DNA of 64,000 bases from Bettongia penicillata ogilbyi (lineage: Eukaryota; Chordata; Mammalia; Diprotodontia; Potoroidae), in assembly GCA_023548195.1 (NCBI GenBank), contig JAJHZJ010000416.1, positions 1,446,729 through 1,510,728 on the forward strand. The letters are read 5' to 3'. Made by a program: the position numbers and the translations under genes. How positions within the stretch are numbered: the stretch's first letter is position 1; every line of letters starts with the position of its first letter. Shown piece by piece: positions 33,983-45,857 of this stretch. Under the pieces are notes generated by a model. That model saw nothing but the letters and a program-made list of their open reading frames with translations. It searched no databases and was not told the origin of the DNA.

Positions 33983-35724
33983 GGGTGAGGCTATTTTTTC
34001 CCGCTGAAAGGCAATAGAAAACATGTTCAAGATTTGATTGGTTGAGGGTACTAAGGCCATTGATACAGTTTACAGGTCCCATCAGCATAAAAATCTAGCA
34101 TGTGAGGAGTTACAAGACCTTCAGGCATTGTACATACTGCTAACCTGGGTGTGCCATTGGCAGGGGAGGCGGGGGAGTGGTGCCCTAGTCAGTCGATGCT
34201 GTGTCTTTCATTAAATGTTAGACAGATCACAAGTGTTTCATTTCATTCCAGTATCACGATAAACCACAGTAGTGATCTAAATCAGGCCTAGCCCACAACA
34301 ATCTCACAGTTGGTCTTGAAGAAAATGTGAAAAGACCAATCAATGTTAAAGGTCATGGATGGCATGGCCCTAAGCCATAGGTTCCTGCTGAAACAGTAAA
34401 CACTGCAAATCTAAAGTGAATCTTTGCTTTTCTCACAAACAAAATTCCTCAGAATCAGAGATAGTTCTAGTCCAAAGAGTATTAATACTCTGAAGTAGAG
34501 ATCAAAACATCTCTTATCACAGAGACACGTAAGAAAATCATAGCAGGTACATCAGAGCACTGGTGGAAAGTTAACTTTTAAAACTACCAAGATAAAGCAA
34601 AATATTACTGAATCCCACAGAGTGACCCTTCATGTTTTATAGGCCTGGGCCACTGAATGTTTATTTTGGGGGATACATTTCTGGCTTTTTTTTAAATATA
34701 AGAAAAAAAATCAAATACACAATAATCTAATTAGGGGTTCCATTGCTGTGGTACTGTTTACTCTAAGGTACCAGGTTCTTTGGTCCTTTCCTCCTAGGGT
34801 TCAACAGTATATGACCATATCTATGCTTCTACCTAATGTTCTAACTATAATGCTATAGGCAATCATATCTGTTGACAAATGTTGCAAGTAATAGTTTTTG
34901 GATGTTCCATTCCTGTGACTTTTATGACTGTAAAAAATAATCTACCCTGAGGAATATGGAATTGCTAGATATAAAGCAATGATAACTAACCTCAAAAAGT
35001 CTCAGATGTTCACTTCTCTGACTAGCTGTAGTGGTGTCATCACCCTCATCCCGAGTTCCCATGTACTTTTGCCTTCAGCATGATGCTAGAATTGCTATCT
35101 TGAGAGTGGTAAACAGCTTTGGGGCTTCACAGCCAGAGATTTTGATGTTGGTATTTTGATAGAACCTTGGAAATTAACTGCCAAAGGAATGGATGATGCA
35201 GGAAGTATCTTTTTCCCAGGGATATGTGGATACAGACTTAGAGACACCCACTCCCCAATACCACGTAGAAGAAACAACAAAACATCATGATGGTACAGCT
35301 ATAAAGTGTAACAGAAATAAGATAGCATTTTGTTAAAATGTATATTTAAAGGTTTCTTTCATCTGAAACATTTTCTTTGGTATGATTTTTCACTGTAAAT
35401 TCTTTGAATGGAACTTTTCCAATGGAGGGCAACAGGCACCAAGAGCTAGCCTGCAAGATTCTTTAGTGCCCTCAATCTGGGGAACCTCTTGATGCTGTGG
35501 AGACCAGACACACAGAGCTGTTCACAGCTTAGAAAGGACGGGAGGAGAAGGAAGTATCAGGCAACATAACTTACAAAGCCTAAGCCCAAAACACTTCTCC
35601 ATAGTATTATTGCCAAACTAATACAGACCCCCTTCCTTTTTCTGAAAACAGAACTTCTCTGTCTCCTTTGTATACCATTATCTGTGATGTTCATTTTGGC
35701 TATTGCTTTTTACCTGTTTTCATT
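33983..35724. other. Unique sequence, no gene recognised
   Basis: About 1.7 kb free of repeats I recognise. Frames up to 119 codons (33701-34060, minus) largely overlap the MITE and are not genes. No promoter or splice structure stands out. Confidence 0.4.
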
Positions 35725-35790
35725 CAACAGATAGCATTTATTAAGCACCTGCAATGTGAAAACCTCATTCAAAACCAGTGAGGCAATGAC
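35725..35790 (-). mobile_element. L2 LINE 3' scrap
   Basis: 'tagcatttattaagcacctg' is the antisense L2 end. It may be a separate copy from the one that starts at about 35.83 kb. Confidence 0.55.
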
Positions 35791-36407
35791 ATAAGAACAT
35801 TGACTGTAATATGCCTTGGAACGTGAACTCTACCAATCAACAAATCAATCAGCCACAAGTTATTAGGGGCATACTATATATATATCAGGTACTGTGTCAC
35901 ATTCTAGGGATGCAAATGAAAAGAATGGAATATTCCTTACTCCCATGGAACTTACATTCAAATGAATGAATAATAAAGATACATATAAGTATGCACAGAA
36001 TGCCTACAGGTATAAGGAAAATAAACCTAATGTAAAGACAAAGTAATTGGAAAAGGAGAATACTAACAATGGGAGGGATCAGGAAAGGCTTCATGCAGAA
36101 GAGATGCTTGAGCTGCATCTTAAAGGAAGAGAGGAACTCTGGGAGGTGTTGGTAAAGAGAGAGTATATTCCAAGCGTGTGTGATGAATGGCCAGCAAAGA
36201 AATGACTATGGGAGATGGACTATCATTTGCGAGGAACTGAAAGGCCTGTCAACTGAATTGAAGAGCTCGATACGGAGACTAATTTATACGGCAGATGGAA
36301 AGATAAATTTGTGCCAATGTTTAACTAAAAGGAGAAATTTATATTGCATCCTAGAGGCAGTAAGAGTCACTGAAGTTTGTTGGGTCGAGTAGTGATGGGG
36401 TCAGGTA

Positions 36408-36825
36408 CAGAACCAGAACATTGTGCACAATAGCAGTAATGCTATAGGATGTTCAACTAAATGAATTAGCCCTTCTCAGCAATACAATAACTCAAGACAA
36501 TTCCAAAGGACTCATGATGAAAAATGCTATCTACCTCCAAAGAAAGAGAGATAATAGAATCTGAGTGCAGATAGAACCATTCTATTTTTCACTTTCTGTA
36601 TTTTTTGTGGGTCTTTTCCTTTGAGTCTGTGTTGTCTTTCACAACATGACTAATATGGTAATATGTTTTACATGACTGAACATGTATAACTTATATCAAA
36701 TTGCTTACTGTCTCAGGGAACAGAGGCAAAGGAAGGAGAGAGAAAGTTTGGAACTCAAAATAAAAAAAAAGAATGTAAAAATGATCTTTACATGTAGCTG
36801 GGGAAAAATAAAGAAAATTAATTTG
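36408..36825 (+). mobile_element. L1 3' UTR inserted in L2
   Basis: Only the last ~420 bp of an L1: 'caataactcaagacaattcc', 'gggtcttttcctttgagtct', 'ctttcacaacatgactaata', ending 'catgtagctggggaaaaata'. Severely 5'-truncated. It separates two parts of one L2. No clear TSD. Confidence 0.85.
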
Positions 36826-37365
36826 GCAGCTATGTGGAGGATAGTCTGTAATTAGGGGTGGAAGGACAAAGACTTGAGGCAGAGACTATAAGTGAAAGAT
36901 GATTAGGTGGTCACTGTCTGAATAGAGAGAAAGATGGGATGTGAGAGAAGTTGTGGGAGCCAGAAAGAACAGGATTTGGCAGCTAATTGGATACATGGGA
37001 CAAAGGAGAATGAGGAACCAAGATGAATACTACAGTTAAGATCCTGAATGACTAGAAAGATGGAGGTGTTTCAAAGGAACAGCAAAGTTTGGAAGATGGT
37101 TTGATTCTGAGAAAAAGATTTATGTTTTGAACATGTTGACTTTGAGATATCTCTGGGATGTTCACTTTGAAGGGTCCAAGAGGCAGCTGGTACTGCAGGG
37201 TTGAAACTGGGGCTGGATATAGAAATCTTCTTCTATGTAGAGATTATAATTAAGCCCAAGGAAAGTTGATGAGGTCAACTGTGAGTCCTTCAAGAGAAAA
37301 AAAGTATATTCAAAAGAGACTGAGAGTTTGGGAGCTTGATATTGAGGATGAATCAGTAAAGCATT

Positions 37366-37640
37366 CTAAGGAGCAATCAGGTCGATAGGAGCCAAACCAG
37401 TAAAGAGTGGTATCTTAAAACTGCAGAGGAGAGAGAATACTAAAAGGAGAGGGTAGTCAATAGTGTCAAATATAGCAGTGAGATCAAGAAGGGTAAGGAA
37501 TGAGAAATAACTATCAGATCTGGCCATTAAGATATCACTGAGCAGTTTCAGTTGAATAATGAGGTCAGGAAGCCATACTGCAAATGGCTTCAGAGTAATC
37601 ACACAATAGAGTAGAGAAGTGGAGTAAAAAAATAGTAGAC
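37366..37640 (-). pseudogene. L2 reverse transcriptase remnant (motif A)
   Basis: The minus-strand frame reads 'LTLLDLTAIFDTIDYPLLL', the RT motif A segment of L2-type LINEs (usual form DLSAAFDTVDH). The catalytic Asp positions of motif A are kept. The YxDD box is not seen in this frame, and the downstream coding part (lower coordinates) is broken. Confidence 0.8.
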
Positions 37641-38120
37641 TGATTTTTTTAGGATTTTGGCTAAGAAAGGGAGGAGAGATATGGGGTCAGAGTCTAGCTT
37701 GAGGGATAGCAGGGTAGAGTGGGGTTTTATTTTTTTGTTTTTTGAGAATAGGCAGACAGAAATTAGGGCAAACAGAAATGAACAAGGAAGGTACCCAGTA
37801 GTTGGAAGAGGTTTAAGATTAGAGAAAGAGTGGGGATGATTCAGTAGGTAATCTGCTGGAAAAAAAGAAGTCCCTTGGGTAGGAGAAATGATACCTCATT
37901 GTCAGAAGTTGAGAGGGGAAAGAAAAGATAGAGAAATGATGGATGTCAAGGGGTTTTGAGATAAAGAGAAAGAGAGAAGAGGGACCTCACTTGAATGGCT
38001 TTAATTTTTTTCTGTAAGGTTAAAAGTGAGAGAAGGAAAGAGGAAGGGAAAGGAAGAAGGCAAGGGAAGGAGACAGGAGAGAAGAGGAGGGAAAGAGAAG
38101 GGAGAATTTCTAGTAGGGAT

Positions 38121-38435
38121 GAGAGGTGTGTTCATCCTTCATTGCCTGAAGACCTGTCATCAGAGAAATGATGACATGACTCGCACTTGACTTTGTTTTG
38201 AGTGAGGGAGGGCTGTGCAGGTCACCAGCCTCACTTCTCCTCCAGAGCCATCTGAATCCAGTGACCAGATATTCATAAGGATGACTGGAGATGACCCAGG
38301 ATGAGGCAGTTGGGGTTAAGTGACTTGCCTAAGGTCACACAGCTAGTGAGTGTCAAGTGTCTGAGGTGAGATTTGAACTCAGGTCCTCCTGACTACTGCA
38401 CTGGTGCTCTATCCACTGTACCACCTAGCTGCCCC
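38121..38435 (-). mobile_element. Composite tRNA SINE with second LINE-type tail, TSD
   Basis: Antisense copy of about 315 bp. Read on the minus strand: tRNA-like head 'ggggcagctaggtggtacag', body 'gttcaaatctcacctcagac', then a distinct tail 'ctctgatgacaggtcttcag' and 'gcaatgaaggatgaaca'. Direct repeats tctagtagg[g/a]at flank it at 38109-38120 and 38436-38447. The tail resembles the 3' end of the LINE at 47.8 and 62.1 kb, not the RTE tail of the Mar1 copies. Confidence 0.88.
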
Positions 38436-39432
38436 TCTAGTAGGAATATCACTGGCATGAAGATCACAGAGTAAAACTGCCATACTTTACCTGAATCCCC
38501 ATTCCTACCTGCTCTACCATTTTATTCTGCTTTCCTATTTGTACCACATATGGGAGTGAGGGAAATATTTTCCCTCTGGTTACAGTGTCTAATAGGAAAA
38601 CTTTTTAAAAATATAATTTGTTTATTTTCAATTTGAACATTCACTTCCACAAGATTTTAAACAGCAAATTTTTCTCCATCTCTCTCCTCCCCCACCCCAG
38701 TTCAGTGTGCATCTCAATCACCCCTTTCTCCAATCTGCCCTCCCTTCTATCACCCCCCCCCTTCATTCATCCTTCTCTCCTCTATTTTCTAGAGGGCAAG
38801 ATAAATTTTTATGCCCCATTGCCAGTACAACTTATTTCTCAGCTGCATACAAAAACAATTTTTAACATTTATTTTTAAAACTTTGAGTTCCATGTCCTCT
38901 CCATTACTCCGTCTCCACCACCCTTATTGAGAAAGCAAGCTCAGTATAGGTCATATATGTGTAACTGTGCAAAACACTTCCATACAGTCATATTAAGAAA
39001 GACAAACCACATTTCCCTCTATTCTGTCCTGCCCTCTATTTATTCCATTCTCTCCCTTAACCAGTCCCCCCACAAGTGTTTGCTTCTGATCACCTCTTCT
39101 CTCAATCTGTCATCCCTTCTATTATCCTCCCTCTCTTATCCCCTCCCCTCTGCCTTTCTGCAAGATAAAATAGATTTCCATACCCAATTGTATGTGTGTT
39201 ATTCCCTCCTTAAGCCAAATCCAATGAGACAAAGGCTCACTTATTCCCTCTCACCTCCGTCCCTCTTCCCCTCTATTGTAAAAGGTCTTTCTTGACACTT
39301 TTATGTGAGGTGATTTACTACATTCTACCTCTCCCTTTCTCTTTCTCCCAGTATATTCCTCTGAACACTTAATTTTATTTTTTAAGTAGCCTCCCTTCAT
39401 ATTTAGCTCATCCTGTGTCCCCGCTCTCTCTA

Positions 39433-39500
39433 TATGTAAGTATATACATACATATATACATATATGTGTGTGTATATATAATATATATGTATATGTATAG
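39433..39500. repeat. TATG/TATA microsatellite
   Basis: Left half of a microsatellite that in the second HAL1-like copy is continuous (about 52036-52076); here split by the DNA transposon. Confidence 0.85.
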
Positions 39501-40258
39501 TAGAACCTTGCTGTAACCTTGTTTATGTATGTTTTGTGGGATAAGAAAAAGTTTTTCACAAAATTTGTCTTGTAGACAAAATTTCGCAGTATGAACATTG
39601 TGTTTGGCCTTGAATGGCTTGCAAAGGGATGATGCTCACCTGGGGCAATGTTTTTTTTATTCATATGAAATTGCATGCCATCTTGGGGAGACAGGGGGAA
39701 AAATTTAAAGTTTATGGGACTGTTGAAAACTGAAAACAAACTAATTAATTTAAAAAAGTCAAAAACAAGTGTTGTTAGTAAGATTCCTAGTCAGAAGCGA
39801 ACATAAAGAAAAAAAAATCAGTGAGTCAAAACATGAACGTCATTCTAAAAACTGAAAAATACATGAAGGCAGTAGTGTTAGTCTTATTTTTAGTGAAAGT
39901 ACCCTAAGAGAGTTGAAATCCCCCATGTTTTCATAGAAGGAGAATCTCCTTCCAGGCAATAACCCTCCCTCCTCCTCCCTCTCATCTCCCTTGCTCCAGC
40001 TACAACTCATCTCAAAGGTAAAGTGTAGGTTAATTTATTTTATTTTTGGTTTATATTGTGTACTAATCATTTCAGGTGCATTAGGGAAAAAAAATTTACT
40101 TAAATTATAAATAATTATTTTTATGTGAATTTTTTGGGGATGTAGTACTGATCATCAGATTTTACATTATTTCCTGTGGAAAAATTAGCTTTGCAATATG
40201 AACAAGTCACATGATGAACAGAATCTGGGAACAAATTAAATTTGTAAGCTGAAGTTCT
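39500..40258. mobile_element. Tc1/mariner (Tigger-like) non-autonomous element
   Basis: Terminal inverted repeats 'gtagaaccttgctgtaacct' (left) and its degenerate complement ending 'gtaagctgaagttctac' (right) match a Tigger/pogo-like end. It sits in a TATG microsatellite, rich in the TA targets these elements use. No transposase seen. An L1 3' stub is inserted inside it. Confidence 0.72.
39650..39755 (+). mobile_element. L1 3' stub inside the DNA transposon
   Basis: 'tgccatcttggggagacagg' then 'gttgaaaactgaaaacaaac' is the last ~100 bp of a marsupial L1, the minimum left by extreme 5' truncation. Confidence 0.75.
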
Positions 40259-40436
40259 ACCATGTGTGTATATGTATGTATGTACATGTGTATGTATTTA
40301 TATGTTTATGTATATGTATATACATGTATATTTATATATACACATACATATGTATATACTATACATGCATACACATATACCTACGCATATATACATATAC
40401 ATACACAAACATACGTATGTATGTCTCTGTGTGTGT
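40259..40436. repeat. TATG/CATA compound microsatellite
   Basis: Right half of the split microsatellite. It opens short Tyr/Cys/Ile-rich frames in all three plus phases, which are artefacts. Confidence 0.92.
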
Positions 40437-40589
40437 ATTCCCTCTAAGCACCCTAACACTGAGAAAGGTCTCATGAGTTACAAATATCATCTTTCCATGT
40501 AGGAATGTAAACAGTACAACTTTAATGAATCCCTTATGACTTCTCTTTCCTGTTTACCTTTTCATGTTTCTTTTGATTCTTGTTTTTAA

Positions 40590-41627
40590 AAGTGAGACTT
40601 TCTATTCAGCTCTGGTTTTTCCAACAGCAATGATAGGAAGTCCTCCATTTCACTGAAATTCCATTTTTTCCCCTGAAGTATTATATTTCAGTTTTTCTGG
40701 GTAGGTGATTCTTGGTTTTAATCCTATCCCCTTTGACCTCATATTTCAAGCCCTCTTATCCCTTTGTGTAGAAGTGGCTAAATCCTGTGTTATCCTGATT
40801 GTGTTTCCACAATACTTTAATTGTTTCTTTCTGACTGCTTGTAATATTTTCTCCTTGACCTAGGAACTCTTTAATTTGGCTGCACTATTCCTAGGAGCTT
40901 TCCTTTTGGGATCTTTCCATTTCTATTTTACCCTCTGGTTCTAGAATATCAGGGCAGTTTTCCTGGATAATTTCTTGAAAGATGATGTCTAAGCTCTCTG
41001 ATTTTTGGATAAACCAATAATTTTTAAATTATCTTTCCTGTATAATTTTCTATTTTCTAGGTCAGTTGTTTTGCCAATGAGATATTTCACATTGTCTTCT
41101 ATTTTTCATTCTTTTAGTATTCTTTTTATATTTTCTTGAATTCTCATAAAGCCATTAGCTTCCATTTTCTCCATCCTAATTTTGCAGGAATTACATTGTT
41201 CAGAGAGCTTCTGGACCTCCTTTTCCATTTGGCCAATTCTGCTTTACAAGGCATTCTTCTCCTCATTTGACTTTTTGGACCTCTTTTGCTGTTGGGTTAG
41301 TCTTCTTTTAAAGGTGTTATTTTCTTTAGCATTTTTTTAAATCTCCTTTAGCAAGCTGTTGATTTGTTTTCCATCATTTTCTTGCATCACTCTCATTTCT
41401 CTTCCCAATTTTTCCTCTATTTCTCTTACTTGATTTTCAAAATCCTTTTTGAGCTCTTCCATGGCCTGAGACCATTTCACATTTTTCTTGGAAGCTTTGG
41501 ATGTAGGTGACTTGTCCTTGCTCTCTTCCTCTGGTTGTCTGCTTTGATCTTTCTCCTTGTAAGGAAATACCTTTTCACCAAGAAAATAACCTTCTATAGT
41601 CTTATTTTTCCCTGCTTTTGGTCATTT
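40590..41627 (-). pseudogene. HAL1-like ORF1 remnant, copy 1
   Basis: Minus-strand pieces of an L1 ORF1p. The N-terminus reads 'NKTIEGYFLGEKVFP', followed by 'SKASKKNVKWSQAMEELKKD', a Glu/Lys-rich coiled coil and a C-terminal RNA-binding part with 'LENRKLYRKDNLKIIGLS'. L1 ORF1p is a trimeric RNA chaperone that coats the element's RNA. Stops and frameshifts (one early near codon 2, others in the coiled coil) make it non-coding now. Confidence 0.82.
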
Positions 41628-42429
41628 CTGCAGCCAATTACTTGACTTTCGAGCTGTTTATTAAATGGAAGGTGTAGTGCCCCAAGCTTCAGAGGTTTTT
41701 TGCAGCTCTTTTCTGAGATATCTCTAGGGACCTGTAAATTCTCAGTTCCTCCAAAGTGGTATGGTCAGAGGAAAGGTGTTCTCCTCTCCTGTACTCTGGT
41801 CTGTGAGCAACCAAAAGCATTCTTTTCTGTCCTTGGACTGTGAGTAGGATTCCCTCTCCATAGTCACCACAGCTCTGTCATGCCAGAGCTCCTCCTCGCC
41901 CCAGGACTGCTACCCAGGACTGTGACCAGATCAACTGCTTGATTCCTCAACCATCTGTAGGATGAGAGCTCCAGAAGCAGCTGCTGCTGCAGCAGTGGTT
42001 GCTCTGCCCTGGGGATGGGGCTGGGGCTGGGGTCAGATGACGTTCCTCTCTCACCCAGGTGAGAGAGCTTTTTCACTGACCTTTGAAGTTGTCTTTGGCA
42101 TTTGTGGGTTGAGAAGTCTGGAAACCACTACAGTTGCCAGTGATTCAGCACTCTGAGGCCTACTCCAGTCCAGTCTGTGTTGGCATGGTCCACAGTGAGT
42201 TGCACTCTGCTCCAAGCCCAGCGCAATAAACCCTTCCTGTCAGCCTTCTAGTTTGACTTGGACTGGAAATCTGTTTCACTCTATCATTTTGTGGGGTGTT
42301 TTTTGTTGTTGTTGCTCTAGAATTTGTTTAGAGTAATTTTTTACAAATATTTTGAGAGATTTGAGGGGAGAGCTCAGATAGAGTTCTGCTTGTACTCTGT
42401 CATCTTGACTCTGCCCTCCAATAGGAAAT

Positions 42430-42607
42430 TTGAAGTGTTGGTAATTATATACCCCACCTCCCCCAAACTCTCAGTTCCTTAATGGTAATGCCTAAAGGTA
42501 AAAATGGGTTGAGAAAAATTTGCAATGTCAGAAATTCACTTCACAAAGACCTTTTACCCCATAGGTGCATGGTAACTCTTCTTTAGTATGAAGCAACCTG
42601 TCATAAA
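42430..42607. other. Unclassified spacer
   Basis: Nothing recognised between the HAL1-like 5' end and the next SINE. Confidence 0.4.
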
Positions 42608-42715
42608 ATCCACCTCTCTCATATCCTCAGATATAAAATGAGAGGCTGCTTGGACTAGGTGATCCCTACGGATTCTTCAACCTACAAAATCCTGTGAACC
42701 TGTTCCTGTAAACCC
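42608..42715 (+). mobile_element. MIR-like SINE fragment
   Basis: 'cagatataaaatgagaggct' and 'tggactaggtgatccctacg' are the 3' half of the recurring MIR-like SINE, in sense. Confidence 0.6.
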
Positions 42716-42804
42716 CTAAAACATCTGATTGAAACTCAATATGGAGGTACACTATGAGGTGAACTGAATGATTGTTATTTACCAAGTGAACTTGTGCAGA
42801 CTTA

Positions 42805-42990
42805 GAATCATAGACTGTTACAATAGGAAAGGACCTTGGAGATCATCCAGTGCAAAGACCTTGTTTTCCAGGGAAGGAAAGTGAGGTCCAAAGAAGTCCC
42901 ACAATTAGCCCTTGGCAGAGCCCAGATTGGAACCCAAGGTGTTTGATTTATAGTTGAGGGTTCTTTCTAGTAGGCCATTGTGCTTCTATT
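42805..42990 (-). mobile_element. MIR-like SINE
   Basis: 'aatcatagactgttacaata', 'ggaccttggagatcatccag' and 'aacccaaggtgtttgattta', antisense. It is adjacent to an oppositely oriented relative. Confidence 0.7.
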
Positions 42991-43796
42991 AAATTACATT
43001 TCCAAGTGCCAAATTTGAAAATAAAAATTCCAGATTAAACTTCTCTAATTGTGTTTTAGCACTGAATAAGAAGAAAAAGACAATAGGATTATAGTACATT
43101 CATTCACTCTTTTCTTCTGAAGGCAGGCTATGTGGTGTACTAGACATAGTGTTCTCAGAATAACTCTGCTTAACATTTTCAGAGAGTGATATGGAAATCT
43201 AAAATGTCAGCAAAGAAATGAGCAACAATCTTTCCTAAGCAATATGTATGTCTCTCCCTTCTGTGTTCTTCTTGCTCTGAATAAAACTCAGAAAAAGCTC
43301 TGTTTGATATATTTGGTATTTTTTCACTCTGATGTAATTCTAATACACAGGCTTGCAGCTTCCCTTACTTTTCTTCCCTTAATTCATATTGAGGTACTTT
43401 CAATCCTAACAAAATCCATTGGAGAATCGAGACTAGAGAGAAAGCATATATTCACCTCTAGGGTGGTATAGTAGCAAAAAATGTGCACTAGGAGGGAAGT
43501 AAGAATAATGAAAATAGAGAAAGAGAAAGAGAGAAAACTCAGGAAAGCCAAGCTAATGAGAATTTTGTAAAAGTAAATAAACATTCTTCCAGAAGGACCA
43601 AATCTTCTAAACTTTCAGTCTCAGAATGAATTGATTCCTCTGACCAAACCAGGAAAAGTTTCAACACAAAAAGTCAACTAAAAAGAAGGAATAATACTAC
43701 TGTTGTTTCAACTCTTGTGAACTTCCATTTCAAATCTAGCTAAGAAATGGCCAGGTAGATGAGAACCCATGCTTAGTAACTGATGTTAGACATAGT
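42991..43796. other. Unclassified AT-rich sequence
   Basis: Opposed frames of 66-75 codons at 43244-43584 lack domain signals. Nothing else recognised. Confidence 0.4.
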
Positions 43797-43975
43797 TCGT
43801 AACATTGCAGACTTGGGGCTAGAAGGAATCTTAGAGATCAGCTGGCTCCTCACACTACAGAGAAGAAACCGATGTCTAGAGGAACTAAGTGACTCACCCA
43901 CCATCACACATGTAGCATAACTGAGAGTCTTCAGACTCCAAATCCAGCGTCCTTTCTACCATCTTATATTGCCAT
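43797..43975 (-). mobile_element. MIR-like SINE
   Basis: 'ttggggctagaaggaatctt', 'tagagatcagctggctcctc' and 'ccaaatccagcgtcctttct'. Confidence 0.7.
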
Positions 43976-44067
43976 CTCAAGCTAATTCTTATGATTTCAA
44001 TAAAGATTAATGAAATTCAAGAAGATCTGGAAGATACCTTAAAATCATCTAATTTCCTCCATCACTT

Positions 44068-44262
44068 TATAAATCCTAAGATCATAGATAGAGAGAAAAG
44101 TCTTTGGAGATCTCTTTAGCTAACTTCATCAATTTATAAATAAGGAAACTGAGGCTTAAGGCCCAGAAAGGCAAAATGACTTGCTTATAATCACCCAGAA
44201 AGTAATGGGATGGTCAATGCTAGAAGTTAGATCTTTTAGCTCTCAGGCCAAGTCTCTCTCTC
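44068..44262 (-). mobile_element. MIR-like SINE
   Basis: 'aaggaaactgaggcttaagg' and 'aaaatgacttgcttataatc' in the usual antisense order. Confidence 0.7.
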
Positions 44263-44504
44263 TTTTTTTGAACTTTAAATTATTGATTTATTACTATTGA
44301 TTTCAAAGTTACTTTAGATATTTTAACAAATTCCATTGAATCCCCTATTATTTCACAGTCTGAGAGGGATAAAAAGAAATTAAGACCTCAGAGTATTTGT
44401 CACAATGAAATAAAATCACAATCTTTTCACTATAAACTCTAACATTTCAAAGAGTCAGATGGAATATATCTATATATTTATGTGCTTACATATATGTAGA
44501 TTTC

Positions 44505-45562
44505 TTTTTTTAATTTTTATTTGTTTTCAGTGTTCTACAATCACTTCCATATAACTTAGAGTTTTTTCTTCTCCCTCCCCACTCCCTCCCCCTATCTCCC
44601 CACTTCCTCCCTGAGATGGCATACAATTTTATATAGGTTCTACATATACATTCCTATTAAATACATTTTCACCTTAGTCATGTTGCATAGAATTAAAATG
44701 AGTGGGAGAAATCATAAAACAAAACAAAACATAACATGAAAGAAAATGGTCTGCTTCATTCTGTGATCAAATTCCATAGTTCTTTCTCTGGATGTGGAAG
44801 GAGTCTTAGCTCAAGAGACCACTGGGAATTTTTTAAGTCCTTGCATTGCAATGAAGTACAAGTCTACCAGAAAAATTCCTCACACACTGTGGTTGTTGCT
44901 ATGTACAAAGTTCTCCTGGTTCTCCTTTCATTCAGCATCTGTTCATATAAGTCTTTCCCAGCCTCTCTGAAGTTTTACTGTTCATCATTTCTTATAGCAC
45001 AATAGTATTCTATTACATTCATATACCAGAATTTATCCAGCCATTCCCCAATTGATGAGCATCCCCTTGATTTCCAGTTTTGGGCTACCACAAAGAGAGC
45101 TGTTATAAATATTTTTGTACATGTGGAACCCTTTCCCACTTTAATGATCTCTTTGAGATACAGTCCTAGAAGTGGTATTGCTGGGTCAAAGGGTATGCAC
45201 ATTTCTGTAGCCCTTTGGGCATAGTTCCAAATAGCTCTCCAGAATGGTTGGATCAGCTCACAATTCCACCATGAATTAGTGTTCCAACTCTCTCACATCT
45301 TCTCCAACATCTATCATTTTGTCATGTTAGCCAATTTGATAGGTGTGATGTGGTATCTCAGAGTTGTTTTGATTTGCATCTCTCTAATCAATAGTGATTT
45401 AGAGCATTTTTTCATATGACTATAGATAACTTTAATTTCTTCCTCTGAAAACTACCTGTTCATATCCTTTGACCATTTATCAATTGGGGAATGACCTGTA
45501 TTCTTGTACATTTGACTCAGTTCTCCATATATTTTAGAAATGAGGCCTTTATCACAGACAGG
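44505..45562 (-). mobile_element. 5'-truncated L1 LINE
   Basis: Antisense L1 from a T-rich 3' end (44505-44530) through the 3' UTR ('gagatggcatacaattttat') to the ORF2 C-terminus, ending at 'aaatgaggcctttatcacag'. Less diverged than the L1 at 12.3 kb, as its ORF2 end is open for 75 codons. Confidence 0.92.
44975..45520 (-). pseudogene. L1 ORF2 C-terminal remnant
   Basis: The minus-strand frame 44975-45202 reads 'CIPFDPAIPLLGLYLKEI', later 'NVIEYYCAIRNDEQ', the standard end of mammalian L1 ORF2p. Upstream coding sequence continues to about 45520 but is broken. Catalytic domains are missing by truncation. Confidence 0.92.
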
Positions 45563-45594
45563 CCAAGTGTCTCATCACAGTATGCTAAATAATA

Positions 45595-45857
45595 ATATGG
45601 TGCAATAAATTACATGCTGCACCACTGTGGAGTCAAGAAGACTTGGATTTGAGTGTCTCTGAATATATTGGCTATGTGACCTTGGACAAATCACTTGACC
45701 TGTCAGGGTTCCCATCAGTTATCTAGTCTAAGATGTCAAGTTGCAAAAGATTTGCCAATTTGCATCAATGGAAGAAGTTTCCTACATCAATGAAATCACA
45801 ACTCTAAGCCTATCCCTATATCCCACCCCCAAGCAACCAAAAAAAAAAAAAAACAAA
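45595..45857 (+). mobile_element. SINE with A tail
   Basis: Sense SINE: 'gtggagtcaagaagacttgg' B-box zone, 'gtgaccttggacaaatcact' CORE, then a distinct 3' part 'gcatcaatggaagaagtttc' and 'catcaatgaaatcacaactc', ending in a run of A (about 45839-45855). The 3' part differs from the MIR, Mar1 and 38.1-kb types. Confidence 0.65.

Larger units (their letters stand above)
35835..38450 (-). mobile_element. L2 LINE, about 1.9 kb, split by two insertions
   Basis: Three parts of one antisense L2: 35835-36407 (3' UTR and end of ORF), 36826-38120 (ORF including RT) and a short flank right of 38435. Sequence left and right of each insertion is contiguous in the L2 order. It is the longest L2 here and the only one that reaches RT motifs. 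Stops and frame shifts throughout. Confidence 0.85.
38600..42419 (-). mobile_element. Full-length ORF1-only L1 (HAL1-like), copy 1
   Basis: Complete element with TSD aataggaaa at 38591-38599 and 42420-42428. On the minus strand it begins with 'ggagggcagagtcaagatga', the usual marsupial L1 5' end, then a GC-richer 5' UTR (to ~41630), ORF1 (41627-40590), an AC/TATG microsatellite and a purine-rich 3' UTR ending 'gttcaaattgaaaataaaca' plus A-rich end. No ORF2, endonuclease or RT. It contains a 760-bp DNA transposon and an L1 3' stub. Copy 2 at 50.3-53.9 kb has the same order with the same ORF1/3' UTR junction, so the lack of ORF2 is a family trait. Confidence 0.85.

Noticed and set aside
38618..39295. 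86- and 122-codon plus-strand frames rich in Pro/Ser/Leu
   Set aside because: Antisense to the purine-rich 3' UTR of the HAL1-like copy 1.
39251..39739. 162-codon minus-strand frame
   Set aside because: Crosses the 3' UTR of a HAL1-like element, a microsatellite and an inserted DNA transposon, so it cannot be a conserved protein.
40262..40502. Three overlapping Tyr/Cys/Ile-rich frames
   Set aside because: All read the same TATG/CATA microsatellite in different phases.
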